Origin: Acanthopleura granulata | Lineage: Eukaryota; Mollusca; Polyplacophora; Chitonida; Chitonidae | Direction of reading: 5' to 3' | Assembly: GCA_016165875.1 (NCBI GenBank) | Contig: JABBOT010000002.1 | Coordinates: 17,243,419-17,307,418 of the forward strand | Length of the DNA stretch: 64,000 bases | The notes under the pieces: generated by a model | Told to the model about the DNA's origin: nothing | What the model saw: only the letters and a program-made list of their open reading frames with translations | Database searches by the model: none | Part shown: positions 32,353 to 42,802 of the stretch, one piece after another | Layout: every line of letters begins with the position of its first letter | Numbering within the stretch: the stretch's first letter is position 1 | Made by a program: the position numbers and the translations under genes

Positions 32353-33053
32353 TTCATTATCCTTAATTTGAGTGGTCTGATTCAGGAGGAAAGACAGCTA
32401 ATCTGATGGAATTGGTGCTCTCTTCTTCGTTTTCTGGGGTTTTTCTTTTAAATACACAAAGATTACCAAGATTGTATTGAAAACAAGGAGCCCAGGTGTT
32501 ATGTTCAGTCTTTCTATAAATGTTTTAGTGTTGAAACAAGCACATGTTCATTTCTTAAAGATGGACGTGTATAAGTGAACGGCGTTGACAATTTTTAAGC
32601 CAACATCTGAAGGTTTTGTCAGAAAGATAATTGGTTTATTTGTTGACAGGTTGATTGGTGTATTTGTTGACAAGTCCATTGGTGTATTGATCAGGTTGGA
32701 TTGATTTGCCTCTCACCGTCAGATATCTTCATTATTTGTTGAAGTGATTTTTATTGTCAAGTGAGGGTGAACCGTTGATATCAGGGAAAACCCCTTGAGA
32801 CTCCAACTAGCAGATGGCATGTATGCTAAGATTGACCCCTCCATTTATCAATTCAAAAACTACAGTATCGACCTACTTCCTTGTAAGCAGTGGTCCGATG
32901 AGAACTCCTGTAGACTTTGGTGAAAAACAGTGGTGAAGTGAGATTTTGAAATTGTCAAGAAATGTAGTCGTGTACAATGCTGCAGTTCTGTACATCTGCT
33001 GTTGTTGAATCACGCTCGTGGCGGTTTGTGTTCTGTGTCTCCTCAGTTTTTGT

Positions 33054-33065
33054 GGGGGGGGGGGG
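33054..33065 (+). repeat. Homopolymer G12
   Basis: Twelve consecutive G, rare in this AT-rich window and a likely site of length error in assembly. Confidence 0.9.
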
Positions 33066-33751
33066 AGCTGTTATTACCAATCCGTGTGACTCGAGTGTTG
33101 TAATTCAAAGGGCAGCATGCGCTTATTTTGGCCCATCACTGACACGGGGTGTGTGCTACAGAACACAATAGACATGTTTATCACAGGTGCATGTCAGTCA
33201 ACGGTAAACCGCAAACTTGGTCACCATCATGTACTATATTTAACTATTGATATGCAGTATCGTCATGACTACATCCATTTGTACTTGAAAACAGAGCATA
33301 TTATGATTCATGGAATTCTTCACGAACAATGTTACAAAATGTTAAAATGATTTTGTAATCCTTCAAGGTCATACATTTAAGGCCATAGTTAATTTACACT
33401 GAAATGAACAATGCGGACTCGAACTCAAGACTTGGTGTTTAAAAAATAAATTTGACTGTGCTCTCCACCACACTATTTTCAGCTCGTTTTCAACTAAAAT
33501 GTTTACATTTATTTGGCCATTATCATTATAAAAGATTGAAACCATTAAGATATAAGTCCTGTACAGATTATATTCTGGGGCACAGCTTCTTCATCAAGGT
33601 GACTTGAAGATGTCCAAAACTGCATCAAATCATGACCCTATCGGATGACTGTGCTGTCTATGTCTATGGGCTTAACCATGACTACTATGCTTGAAAAATA
33701 GACACGGAAAAAATCTTTATCTCTCTTTTAAATCGACGCTGACGTGACCAA

Positions 33752-33768
33752 TTTTTTTTTTTTTTTTT
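33752..33768 (+). repeat. Homopolymer T17
   Basis: Seventeen consecutive T; could be the reverse-strand tail of an old retroposed copy, but no element body is recognised next to it. Confidence 0.85.
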
Positions 33769-35039
33769 CAAACAAAATTTGTCTTCTAGGTTAAGAGGAA
33801 CCAGTCGGGGGGTGCAGGTGAATCTGGGACATTGTGAGTTTAAAACGTATAAGGAAATAAAAGTAAAACACTTTGGATCCGCAATGACTCAATTGCATTG
33901 CTCATCACAGGCTAATGGTTGAGGTAGGTATGTGGAATTAACCAAACAAACTTCTTTTGGAGGACGGAAATGTAGTAATTGCAGATTAACAGAAGATAAG
34001 CATCATTTCCTTCTGTCCTCTACGTTGATTTAAGGAGAAAATATATATATTTAAGGCTGACAAATCATCTAATCGTGGAGACAAAGTTATGTTGCACTAT
34101 TCTGGTTAACCTCTAATCCAAAGTCCATGTTGATGTTATCACCAATATATTGTATACCATGCATAACATAGACTGACATGTCCAAAACAGGCCTATTACG
34201 TTATCAACCAGATAAGGACTGTCAAGGTGCATGTATATCGGCCACAAAATGTTGAGCGACAAAAACATGTGTTCTCTGTTAAATAAAGTTCTAAGAGTAA
34301 AAATTGCCTTTTGAAGTAATTTGCTGATTAGATGGATTCATGCTGGTGTTGAAAACGAAATTGTAATCCTATGCCTCCAAAGGAAAAATCAGAAATGCTT
34401 GTTGGTTTTTTAGCTGCACGATAAAACAAAATGTTTTATCGGGCTATTCATATAACAGAATGAACATATAAGTTCTTTTGAACTGTGAATAATTAGATAA
34501 CAATGGTGCGCATAATCTGTATTTTTCATACTACAAGCATGCTAACAGGTCCCTTAAGAAACTACAAGATTTCTGCCAGATTTATCCCGTATCTGAAAAG
34601 TGTAAAATTTCATTCAATCGGAAACCTATGTGTGACTTGTCAAAGTCATACCTTGGTTTTTCACCTTTGAAAGCGATGGTCCAAATGGTGGCTTTTTAAT
34701 TGCATGTCATTGTTCTCATTTCTATTCGGTTTTCATTCAGCGCGGAAATGCATGTTTGAAGGCCCGCTAACTCCCAACAGATGGACCAGTAGTTTGTCCC
34801 ATGCTGTAACAATGCTTAATGAAGGCCATTCCACCCGCCCAAATTTGCACTGCACACCACATTCCTTGACTCTCTTTATTTCATTGTGATGAGCATTAAC
34901 TTCAGTTGCGCGCGTCAGCTTGTTCCGCCTTGTGTCCTGATTGCCTATTGATCCGTCATCGGTACCCCCGTGGGGTTTGGGCACACACCCTTCCTCTCCC
35001 CTTCTGCCCGGCCCAGGGAAGTTTGTTTGTTTTTTTTTG

Positions 35040-35075
35040 TATAAAAGCCGCGGTTTTCACTCTCGGGGTTTCAGT
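35040..35075 (+). promoter_or_regulatory. TATA box and initiator of the Olig-like gene
   Basis: TATAAAAG at 35040-35047, followed about 31 bp later by TCAGT (35071-35075, A at 35073), the metazoan/arthropod-type initiator. Spacing is that of a focused TATA-Inr promoter and predicts a transcription start at about 35073, 95 nt before the start codon. Seen directly; the function is inferred. Confidence 0.65.
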
Positions 35076-35167
35076 ACAAGATGTTCGTTTAAGCTGACCG
35101 AGACGATTATAACAAGTGTGCATGGTGTATATTTGGACGGCATATCTGTCTACTAAATTTAATAAGA

Positions 35168-35983
35168 ATGGATCGTTTAAGCCTGTGCCCGGCTAGACCT
35201 AGCTCCATCACCAAAGCCCAGAAGCGAAAGGCTTGCTATTTAAACCCTGGCAGCGAGGGCCCGGTCTCCGAGCCGGTCGACTGTACATCAACAACAGCAG
35301 AGCCTGGTATGCATGACACCCTGAACGAAGAAGGATTGGGACTTCAACATGCGACAAAGTGCCCCAAATTGAGTAACAACGTACACATGTCACATAATGT
35401 CGCACGAGAAAAGATAAATGAAAGAGAGAGACAGCGTATGCACGATCTAAACAACGCCATGGACTCTTTGAGAGAAGTGATACCATTTACCAACGGTCCG
35501 TCCACCCGACGACTGTCCAAGATCGCCACTCTGCAAATGGCGAGGAATTACATTGTTTCCCTGTCGCAGGATATTCAGGATCTCAAACGCATCGTGAACG
35601 ATCTGCACAAAATCCAACACAGAGACAGCAAAGATGATATTCCTCAGAGGCGTTATGACGAAGTTGGTTTTCGTGTAGCATCAGTAACTCATTTGCCGAA
35701 TTCCAATTCTGTGTCATCCATGAAGGATTATCTCCCTTGGATTTCCGGCCATCCGACACTTGGACTTCCGAGCACACGTATGGATCCTTTCACTAGGTTT
35801 GGAAGTTTACCAACCGTTCCACACCCTGTACGGGGAGCTGTGCCTCGGGTTACACCTTATCTATGTTACCCTCACAGTCCAGCAAGTATTCCCTTAATGT
35901 TACCTTCGCCGTTACCAGAGTACGACTCCAAACTCGCAGACATGAGGAGAAGCTCTTTACTCCATGGCGGTCCAAACGATTAG
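35168..35983 (+). CDS. Olig: Olig-like bHLH transcription factor, single exon
   Basis: Uninterrupted 271-aa ORF. The bHLH domain spans about residues 79-144: basic region with [12 protein letters not shown] (the E-R-x-R E-box contacts are present), helix 1 [10 protein letters not shown], loop with [13 protein letters not shown], helix 2 [19 protein letters not shown]. The AMDxLREV, GPS and ARNYI choices match the Olig family better than its sister bHLHe22/23 (Beta3), which is the main alternative. The N-terminus has a short basic stretch (KAQKRKACY, residues 16-24); the C-terminal half is rich in Pro, Ser and Leu and low-complexity, as usual in this family. Olig proteins dimerise, bind CANNTG E-boxes in the nucleus and specify neural or glial fates; the role here is inferred. 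Intronless structure is typical. The ATG is preceded by an in-frame stop (TAA) and by a plausible promoter and 5'UTR of about 95 nt. No defect seen. Confidence 0.92.
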   Translation: MDRLSLCPARPSSITKAQKRKACYLNPGSEGPVSEPVDCTSTTAEPGMHDTLNEEGLGLQHATKCPKLSNNVHMSHNVAREKINERERQRMHDLNNAMDSLREVIPFTNGPSTRRLSKIATLQMARNYIVSLSQDIQDLKRIVNDLHKIQHRDSKDDIPQRRYDEVGFRVASVTHLPNSNSVSSMKDYLPWISGHPTLGLPSTRMDPFTRFGSLPTVPHPVRGAVPRVTPYLCYPHSPASIPLMLPSPLPEYDSKLADMRRSSLLHGGPND

Positions 35984-36285
35984 GATTAACTTTATACAGT
36001 AATCCCATGTGTGGTATAATAGCCGTATAGTTACTTCTGTGATATATATATATATATATAGGGATGAACAAATATCACGCCACCATCTCCTGGAATGTAT
36101 TGATGTGTTACGTTAGTATATATCTATTAGTTTGCAGCTGGGTTGAATGCTGAAATCTGTATATGTTGCGGATAATGTTACGTCAGTAATTGAGTTTTCT
36201 GCATTAAGGTTGTACAACTATGGAACGAAGTATTCCCTTAACTGCATTTAATATTGTGGAGTACAAGTAAGTAAAACACAAATCA

Positions 36286-36291
36286 AATAAA
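36286..36291 (+). terminator. Candidate polyadenylation signal of the Olig-like gene
   Basis: AATAAA about 300 nt after the stop codon. It lies in AT-rich sequence where the hexamer occurs by chance, so support is weak. Confidence 0.2.
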
Positions 36292-37044
36292 TAGATGAAT
36301 TCACTTCATATAATTCTTACATGGCATAATGTTTCTTTTGTACTCTTCCTCCGCAAATAGCACTGCAAGTGGCGCGAGGTGAAGCGAGACTGTAATAGTA
36401 TATACAGGAGTAAATTATACAGAAGTATTTTTGCGAGATGCGGGCGCATATATATACAGTAAATATATTCTCAAGCCTCTTCGTACCAAAGCACTGGGCA
36501 ATGTGTTTACCAGCTAAAATGCGTCTAATCATTTCTGACCCACAAACACCATTTTCTAAGTAGAGCACGGTATACACGCTTACCATAAATTGCACACAAC
36601 TGATCTCGTGCAGCATAACAATTTCTAGGTACATGTATTCCCATGAAGACCTGAATGCATTCCTGAGGTTCTCTATACAGTGTAATAGTGTTTTAAAGAT
36701 CTTCACATCTGCTCGTATTGTTTGAATTAGTTAGAACACCCAAGTGTTCTGCCTAATGTGGCCGTAGAGCTTAAAATTGACCATGCAGGAAAAGGCCAAT
36801 GATAGAGCTGTTCAAGCTGTAAAATTTGTTATGGGTTTCAGCGATTCATCTTTAAAACTTTTCAAGTTACAGTGCAAAGATTGTTACCAGTAGATGAAAA
36901 ATTCTTAATACATAAGAAGGTTGTGTTATGTAGAATGGCCGGTATATGTTTATCTGTAAACTTCCAACACTGTGCTCCACTGGACACTATTTTCAACATT
37001 TTTGCTCTCGAAGGTAAGATCACTGCGTTTGTGGTCTTCTTGTT

Positions 37045-37198
37045 GCTGTGGGTCTGAACTATCGTTACATGCCAGCTATGGGTCTGAACTATCGTTACAT
37101 GCCCGCTGTGGGTCTGAACTATCGTTACATGCTCGCTGTGGGTCTGAACTATCGTTACATGCCAGCTGTGGGTCTGAACTATCGTTACATGCCAGCTA
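37045..37198 (+). repeat. 30-bp minisatellite, 5 copies
   Basis: Five nearly identical units containing GGTCTGAACTATCGTTACAT then GC(C/T)(A/C)GCT. The unit is ten codons, so one forward frame reads GLNYRYMPA(V/M) repeatedly and the reverse strand also stays open (HSWHVTIVQT). Differences are confined to the last bases of each unit. It abuts a LINE C-terminal fragment, so it probably expanded within the retrotransposon rather than in a host gene. Confidence 0.85.
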
Positions 37199-37331
37199 TT
37201 CATCGCCTGATTTTCGTATTGACAGTGGTCGAGACGGACGTGCCCTTGTGGCACGCACAGAAAGACTGTGTGAAATGTGCAGTGCTCTCTCTGCCGAGGA
37301 CGAGTATCATTTTATATTTGTATGCCCATTG
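37199..37331 (+). mobile_element. LINE C-terminal zinc-knuckle fragment
   Basis: One forward frame reads FRIDSGRDGRALVARTERLC then EMCSALSAEDEYHFIFVCPLYCD, the C-x2-C...H-x4-C segment near the end of many LINE/RT polyproteins (pattern RxETGRW...RLCxxC...EDEYHFLFxCPxY). It starts right after a 30-bp tandem array and is broken at codon CD/G by a SINE insertion; reading may resume after 37625 for a short distance. It is a fragment only, with no domain upstream recognised. Confidence 0.55.
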
Positions 37332-37345
37332 TATTGTGACGGATC
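37332..37345 (+). repeat. Target-site duplication, left copy
   Basis: TATTGTGACGGATC, identical to 37612-37625 on the other side of the SINE. Confidence 0.88.
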
Positions 37346-37611
37346 GGGAGCCTCCGTGGCTCATTCGGTTAGCGCGCTATCACAGCACAACGACCCGAAG
37401 CCTCCCACCAATGTGCTCACCAATGTGAGTTCAAGACTAGCTCATTCTGGCTTGCTCTCCGGCAGTACGTGGGAAGGTCTGCCAGCAACCTGCCGATGGT
37501 CGTGGGTTTCCCCCGGCCTCTGCCCGATTTCCTCACACCATAATGCTGGCCGCCGTCGTATAAGTGAAATATTCTTGAGTACGGCGTAAAAAAACCAATC
37601 AAATAAATAAA
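37346..37611 (+). mobile_element. Full-length tRNA-derived SINE with target-site duplication
   Basis: A 266-bp element flanked by perfect 14-bp repeats TATTGTGACGGATC (37332-37345 and 37612-37625). Its head carries a pol III A box (TGGCTCATTCGG, 37357-37368) and B box (GAGTTCAAGAC, 37427-37437), then a tRNA-unrelated body (GGGTTTCCCCC, CTGGCCGCCGTCG) and a tail with AAATATTCTTGAGTACGGCG and AAATAAATAAAT. The flanking duplication is the hallmark of target-primed reverse transcription by a LINE. This is the reference copy for the partial copies listed elsewhere. Confidence 0.88.
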
Positions 37612-37625
37612 TATTGTGACGGATC
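37612..37625 (+). repeat. Target-site duplication, right copy
   Basis: TATTGTGACGGATC, identical to 37332-37345. Removing the SINE plus one copy restores the pre-insertion LINE fragment. Confidence 0.88.
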
Positions 37626-40600
37626 AGTTAGAGTAATCTCCCCGTGTTATTTTTGCTATGTTATGTAAGAAACTTACCCTTCCCGCAGATTTCAGCACAT
37701 GAGCACATCACATCTGATCAGGCACCCGAAGTAATCACAGGAAGGTGTCAGAACCTGTGACCTGTTAAAACCCTCAGTGAGTAGGTTTGATGCTGTTACA
37801 AGTAAGGTTACAGACTAATACCGGTCCAGTCAGCTGGTTGTGTTCCCTAGTGGTGTGGTGGTGTGGTGGTGTGCTATAAGACACGACAGACTGTCGATCT
37901 CATGGTGAAACAACGTAACATTCCCTGGTTCACTACTGCTTTCACTGACACACCGCGATGGCATTGACAGTCGCTATCTCAATGTAAGTCAGTACGTTTA
38001 AGCTGGTGGAGTTGTAAACGCTGGTGCAATGTTACGTACATTTGGGCGATATGTTCACGAAGCCTTTGAGTTACATAAAATTAAGTTATGATTACGTGCT
38101 TAGTCTCATCCCGTGCTATTTGCATTCAAGTACTGTTTCTTATTATCCGCCGTAATACAAGATAATACATGCATGGAATGACAAGGAGTAAGTTTTGCGC
38201 GCGTCAAATAAACAATCTATCTGTCTGTCTGTCTGTGTGTACCGAGAAGGCAGCGCGCATGCAAGAGCTCAGGACTTAGGAAAGGATGTTGCAATGTCAG
38301 CCTCTGTACCTAAGCGTGGTGTAAGTGTAACGAGTGCAAGTGCTTGGGATCTACCTGAAGCCACGATTCAGCCTGGTCCGGTCAACACAAACGAAGAGCC
38401 CGCCACATCTGAACCGAAAGTAAAAGTATTTCGCCCAGTATTTAAAGTGTCCCAGTCATGCCAGAAACAGCCTATCGCTGTTCAGATTGTCGACCTTGGC
38501 CCTAATCGTCTACCGAGCAACCGCAACCGTATCCAGTTCAGTAGTTTCGCCTGTGTAGAAATATCCGCCTTTCTCCTGTAGCCGCGTCCTGATCGACGAA
38601 TGAGGCATAGGGATATTTCCAGAATACATGTGAGGTAAGTGTAATTTTGCCAGGATACTACATGTTTGTGTGTACCCGTTGAAATGTGTGCTTATGTGTG
38701 GGACATGACGACTACACACTGTTATATGCGGATCATGCCTACGCGTGTGCTTGACCTATATACATATATGTGTGTGTGCCTGTACACCTGACATATTTAG
38801 ACTGCCTGCATTTAGGCTCACTAGGCGACTCATTGCAGGCTTGCACAGGATCAGATTGACTGGCGGATGTTCATATAGTCATATACATGTAAATGAGAAG
38901 GCGAGTTAGATGGTCCAGAGTTCAGGCTGTGATTAAATATGCAAACTCGGCTGTCTGTATACATTACAACTCTCCCATGTTCCATGTTGTTCTTTCGTGC
39001 TGTGATAGATTTTCTGTCTATCGTTGGCTGTGTTAATAAATGCGGCAGCTGGGAAATTACATGACATGTTGTCTGATCTCTAAATAAATGTATAGCGGTG
39101 TATGTTAAATAACAAAGCTGCAGTTCCGACCGATAATGTAGCAGGTACCAATACTATAGTAATCAATATTGTATCACTTTTTGCCCGATAATGTAACAAC
39201 GGTGGATATTTTTGTAAAATCAATGGAAAATGTTAAAAACTTCCCTGTATACATTACCACATTGTCAGTAAAAAAATGATCACAGCATCGGTTACAAAAG
39301 AAGTTACTGTATTATCGGTTGGAAAAGTTTTAACATGACAAATCGTCGTTAAAACAGTATCGGTCGTCGTAACATTATCGTTTAAAAAGTGATTCCATAT
39401 CGGTTGAATAGACTACAGTATTGGTACTGCACGCATCATCGATCGTAACTTGTAGCAGCTGGTCGAATGATTGAGTGTCCGACTCGGAAGATTAGTCCTT
39501 GTCCAAGGAGGTCGCGTTAGGTCAAGTCCAGTTGACGAATAGGTTGGAGCAGTGTAAGAGGAGATTTGTTCGGTATCTAGTGGAACTCTTCACCAAGGTA
39601 ACCACATTCTCGAGTAGAGTATAAGACACCGATGAAACAGGCGAATAAAACACTACACACATAAGTTGCAAATCATTTCATGGCATGGAGTCCTGCACAT
39701 AATACTGATGTTAATCAGTGTACGGAGGCTTTCTTTTGGCCATTTTTCCTTAAAGTTCTAGTGGAAGCACCCGTGAAGACTAATTGATAGAACATATCGT
39801 TTTTCTTCACATCCATCCCTGAACAAACTCTGTTGGGACCCGTTAGTGTAGCACAAAGAAACATTATTATAGAAGACAAATGGGTTTCGTATCAGGTAGA
39901 AAGCATGACAAACCAGTTACCCCAAATACACTACAACGAATCGTATTATTGTAGTGATTACAACGCCTAGAACATTGATTGCGTCTTTTCGTCATCATTG
40001 AAAACTGTTGACTGCTTCCCTTTGCACGAATCCATCTGATATTTTATATTCTTTCTTAGTTCTTTTGTGGCTTGTCCTTTTTGCATGAAACTGGTTTTGC
40101 GATTATGTTGACCCGGATCGCCCATTTTGGTTGACGGCTGGGACATACGAGTGTCGGTTTCGGCGCCTAGGTAAACCAGGCAGTACAGCTGATTACCGTG
40201 TCATATCATGTAATTCCAGACTTCACGAATGGCATTCAACACGATCTGAATTACGATTTGGTCACGATCAGGTGTCATTGGAAAAGTCCCACCTTTGAAA
40301 CGTTTGGCTGAAGACAGGTTTCTGGCACGCCATCTTACGTGGTAGATAATTTACCAGACAGGATTTAGGGGTGTGAAGGAGAGTCCGTCATACACTGTTT
40401 TCGTAAAATTAAAAATAAATGGATTGGCAACAAGCTGCCAGATGTTTTCACTATAAAATAACGGTCATTATGGCCGAAACGTCACCGACCATAGTGGGAA
40501 GACTTCATAGAAATACCGGCGTTGGTATGGTAAAAACACAGACTTTTCTAACAGTGCACCTTACACAGAAAGATAGACTCACCAGCCTCTATAATATTAT

Positions 40601-42788
40601 TAGTATTTATTATACAATATGATATTAAGCTGTTTGAGATACGCCAGCTTATGCAAAACCTAATTTGTATATATCTTTGAACAAGGCCGAGGGATATTCA
40701 AAAAGGAAGAGGGAAATACAGTTCAGGTTATAAACATAGCCTAGGTAATTGTTGCTTGAGTCACGTAATCAGTCATTTTTATAATGAAGTATAGAGCAAT
40801 GGGAAGTAACCAACACAAGTAAATCTGTCATGCTCTGCTAGTAAGTATAACTTATGACTATAAGATGCGTACAGGTATATGCCTGTATACTGAACACGGA
40901 AGGCACGAACCGTTGACACACAGATATTAACCAAGCACTCAAGGAGTTGTATTAAGAAGGAAGTAAAACAATGTTATTGTCTCGATACTGTGACATTGCA
41001 GTTATTGAAGTACACACATAGTACCATATCAATGATTACGGACAGACTGTTCCAATGAGTTGCCAGTTCCATGACGCCCTGAAAGAATCTCGCGACATTT
41101 TGAGCTGCAGGTTTGACTTATTTGATTTTATACGTGTTCTTAATGCAGGTATTAACTCATTTCTGAAACGCCATGTCAGGTACTACATAATGGAAACTTA
41201 GAATAAGAGAAATACACGTGGTTGTCTTCAGTATTTTCTCTTCACAAAATAAATGAATCTATATTTCAAGGTTCAGTAGATTTATCTGGAGTTGACAAAC
41301 CGTTAGTTATTGTGTTATGATGTTCGACAATTTTAAGAACTTCAACGTGGAGGGTAACTCTCGACTGCTGTTTTCCATTAATCCTAGTTGTTCTAATTTA
41401 CTTCGGTTATTCTCATTTCATTATTCATTATTCTGGTTTCACAGTGACGCCACTGAAACATGATAAAAACGACGGAAAAAGCAACAATAATCTTGATACA
41501 ATAAAAAGTTCACCGAAACAGGCTGTGGCGTCATGTAACACTGTATATCCCAGCTGTCATCAATGGATATATTAAGTTACGCACGACTGGTCTTACTTCT
41601 TTTCCTTTGGTAGGATTTCATCGTCAGCTGTAAAGCAAGCTCAGACAGTCGACACCTGCTAGAACATTAACACTATGGCGTAAGACACGGACTTGTTTCG
41701 AGTACATTTCCTTTCTCTTTCGGTTTCCTGCATAGTGAAATGTTGTGTTGTTGCTGTAAACAAGCGTCATGCTGGAGGATATTTAAGTGCGTATGGCTCT
41801 TTTCCCGCCCAATCCTATCAACACTCGTTTTCTCAGAATCATGTCACTGCCTAGACTCTTCTTGCAGAATCTTGCTAAGGGCGGATACCCATTACACCAG
41901 TCATGCATATTCGAAGGAAACTATACCCCCTCTGTGCAAAAGAACGACTTACTAGGCTTATATGGTTGGCATGGACCGCAATCCCAGTAAACAAAGCAGC
42001 AAATCGTCGAAGTATTCACCTTTCAAATTGTCACGCAGTGGTGGATGACTTCAATGATTATATTTCAAGCTTCCTAAGACGTCTCAATGCTGTATTTTGT
42101 TAACGACATATAGATTTGTCAGTGCGAGACATGAAAACACGCGAAGACTGGCATGAAATATTAAAGGTTCGTGAAGAGATGGGGTGAAGAAATTGTGAAA
42201 TGCCCAGGAAGAGAAGAAGAAAAACGTCACTTCCTGTCTGAAGCACCGAATACACTAAGGAATCCTGACTGGATAAAATCTTAATTGTCCCTGGTTGTGA
42301 TGGGCATGCGTTTGTGGTGTTCCATAAACTTGGAACCCCTTGTTCTAGTCTGAGAAATTTCGTAGCAGGTATATGCATTGCTCTCCTGTGGGATTGAGTA
42401 CGCTAAATGCAGTATATAAACTGTCCTTATCTTTTAAGTTTCTCATATAGGTTAATTCGATGTTACAAACTCGTTCAGATGTCGGTGAATGTTTGCCTTA
42501 CGAGTAAAAAGGCTAATAGAGACAGACCACTGGAACAAAACATGGCAGGTTTCCTCTACGCCCTTTTATCTGTCTCGAGTTTATAACTTCAGTACATTTC
42601 AGTATTTGTCTAAGTGATCATTACAGTTTATCACCTACAACCTAACAACCCAATCATAATTAAAGTTTCAAATTTTGACATAAGACAATATGGCTGCGTG
42701 TAATTTCGCTTTGGTGCTACTCTTTCATGTGCAATGGCTTTTTAAAGAAATAAAGCATCTGAAACCGAGATACTTTTTCTGTTTGCAG
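37626..42788. other. Intergenic DNA between repeat locus and first IAP
   Basis: No recognised gene. An ORF at 38195-38581 (128 aa; an inner ATG at 38294 gives 95 aa, MSASVPKRGVSVTSASAW start) is rich in Pro, Ser and Val and followed at 38635 by a donor-like GTAAGTG beyond its stop; it could be a first exon of an unknown gene. The 39125-39450 segment is a cluster of TATCGGT-like motifs. A noncoding first exon of IAP-1 probably lies in 41600-42780, not identified. Confidence 0.45.
39125..39450. repeat. Cluster of degenerate TATCGGT motifs
   Basis: CCGATAATGTA (39131 on), CCCGATAATGTAAC (39183 on), CATCGGTTAC, TATCGGTTGG, TATCGGTCGTCGTAAC, TATCGTTTAA, TATCGGTTGA and CATCGATCGTAAC recur over 320 bp in both orientations, often next to a GTAAC or TTAC. 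Probably a decayed satellite or a multi-site protein-binding block. Confidence 0.5.
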
Positions 42789-42802
42789 GCAGAGAAGTTA
42801 TC

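Larger units (their letters stand above)
31734..34880. other. TMEM50 3' region and intergenic DNA
   Basis: Begins with the TMEM50 3'UTR (end not determined). Holds the 18-bp repeats, an imperfect ~22-bp TTGGTGTATTTGTTGACA repeat at about 32635-32695, G12 and T17 homopolymers. No gene seen. Confidence 0.55.

Noticed and set aside
34733..35156. Short ORFs on both strands just upstream of the bHLH gene
   Set aside because: They overlap the TATA promoter and 5'UTR and have no coding features.
36972..37589. 205-aa forward ORF through the 30-bp repeats and SINE
   Set aside because: Composite of minisatellite, LINE fragment and SINE; not a host gene.
41445..41533. TGACGCCAC...GTGGCGTCA inverted repeat as a MITE
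   Set aside because: Arms are only 9 bp, with no matching target duplication or extended terminal repeat.
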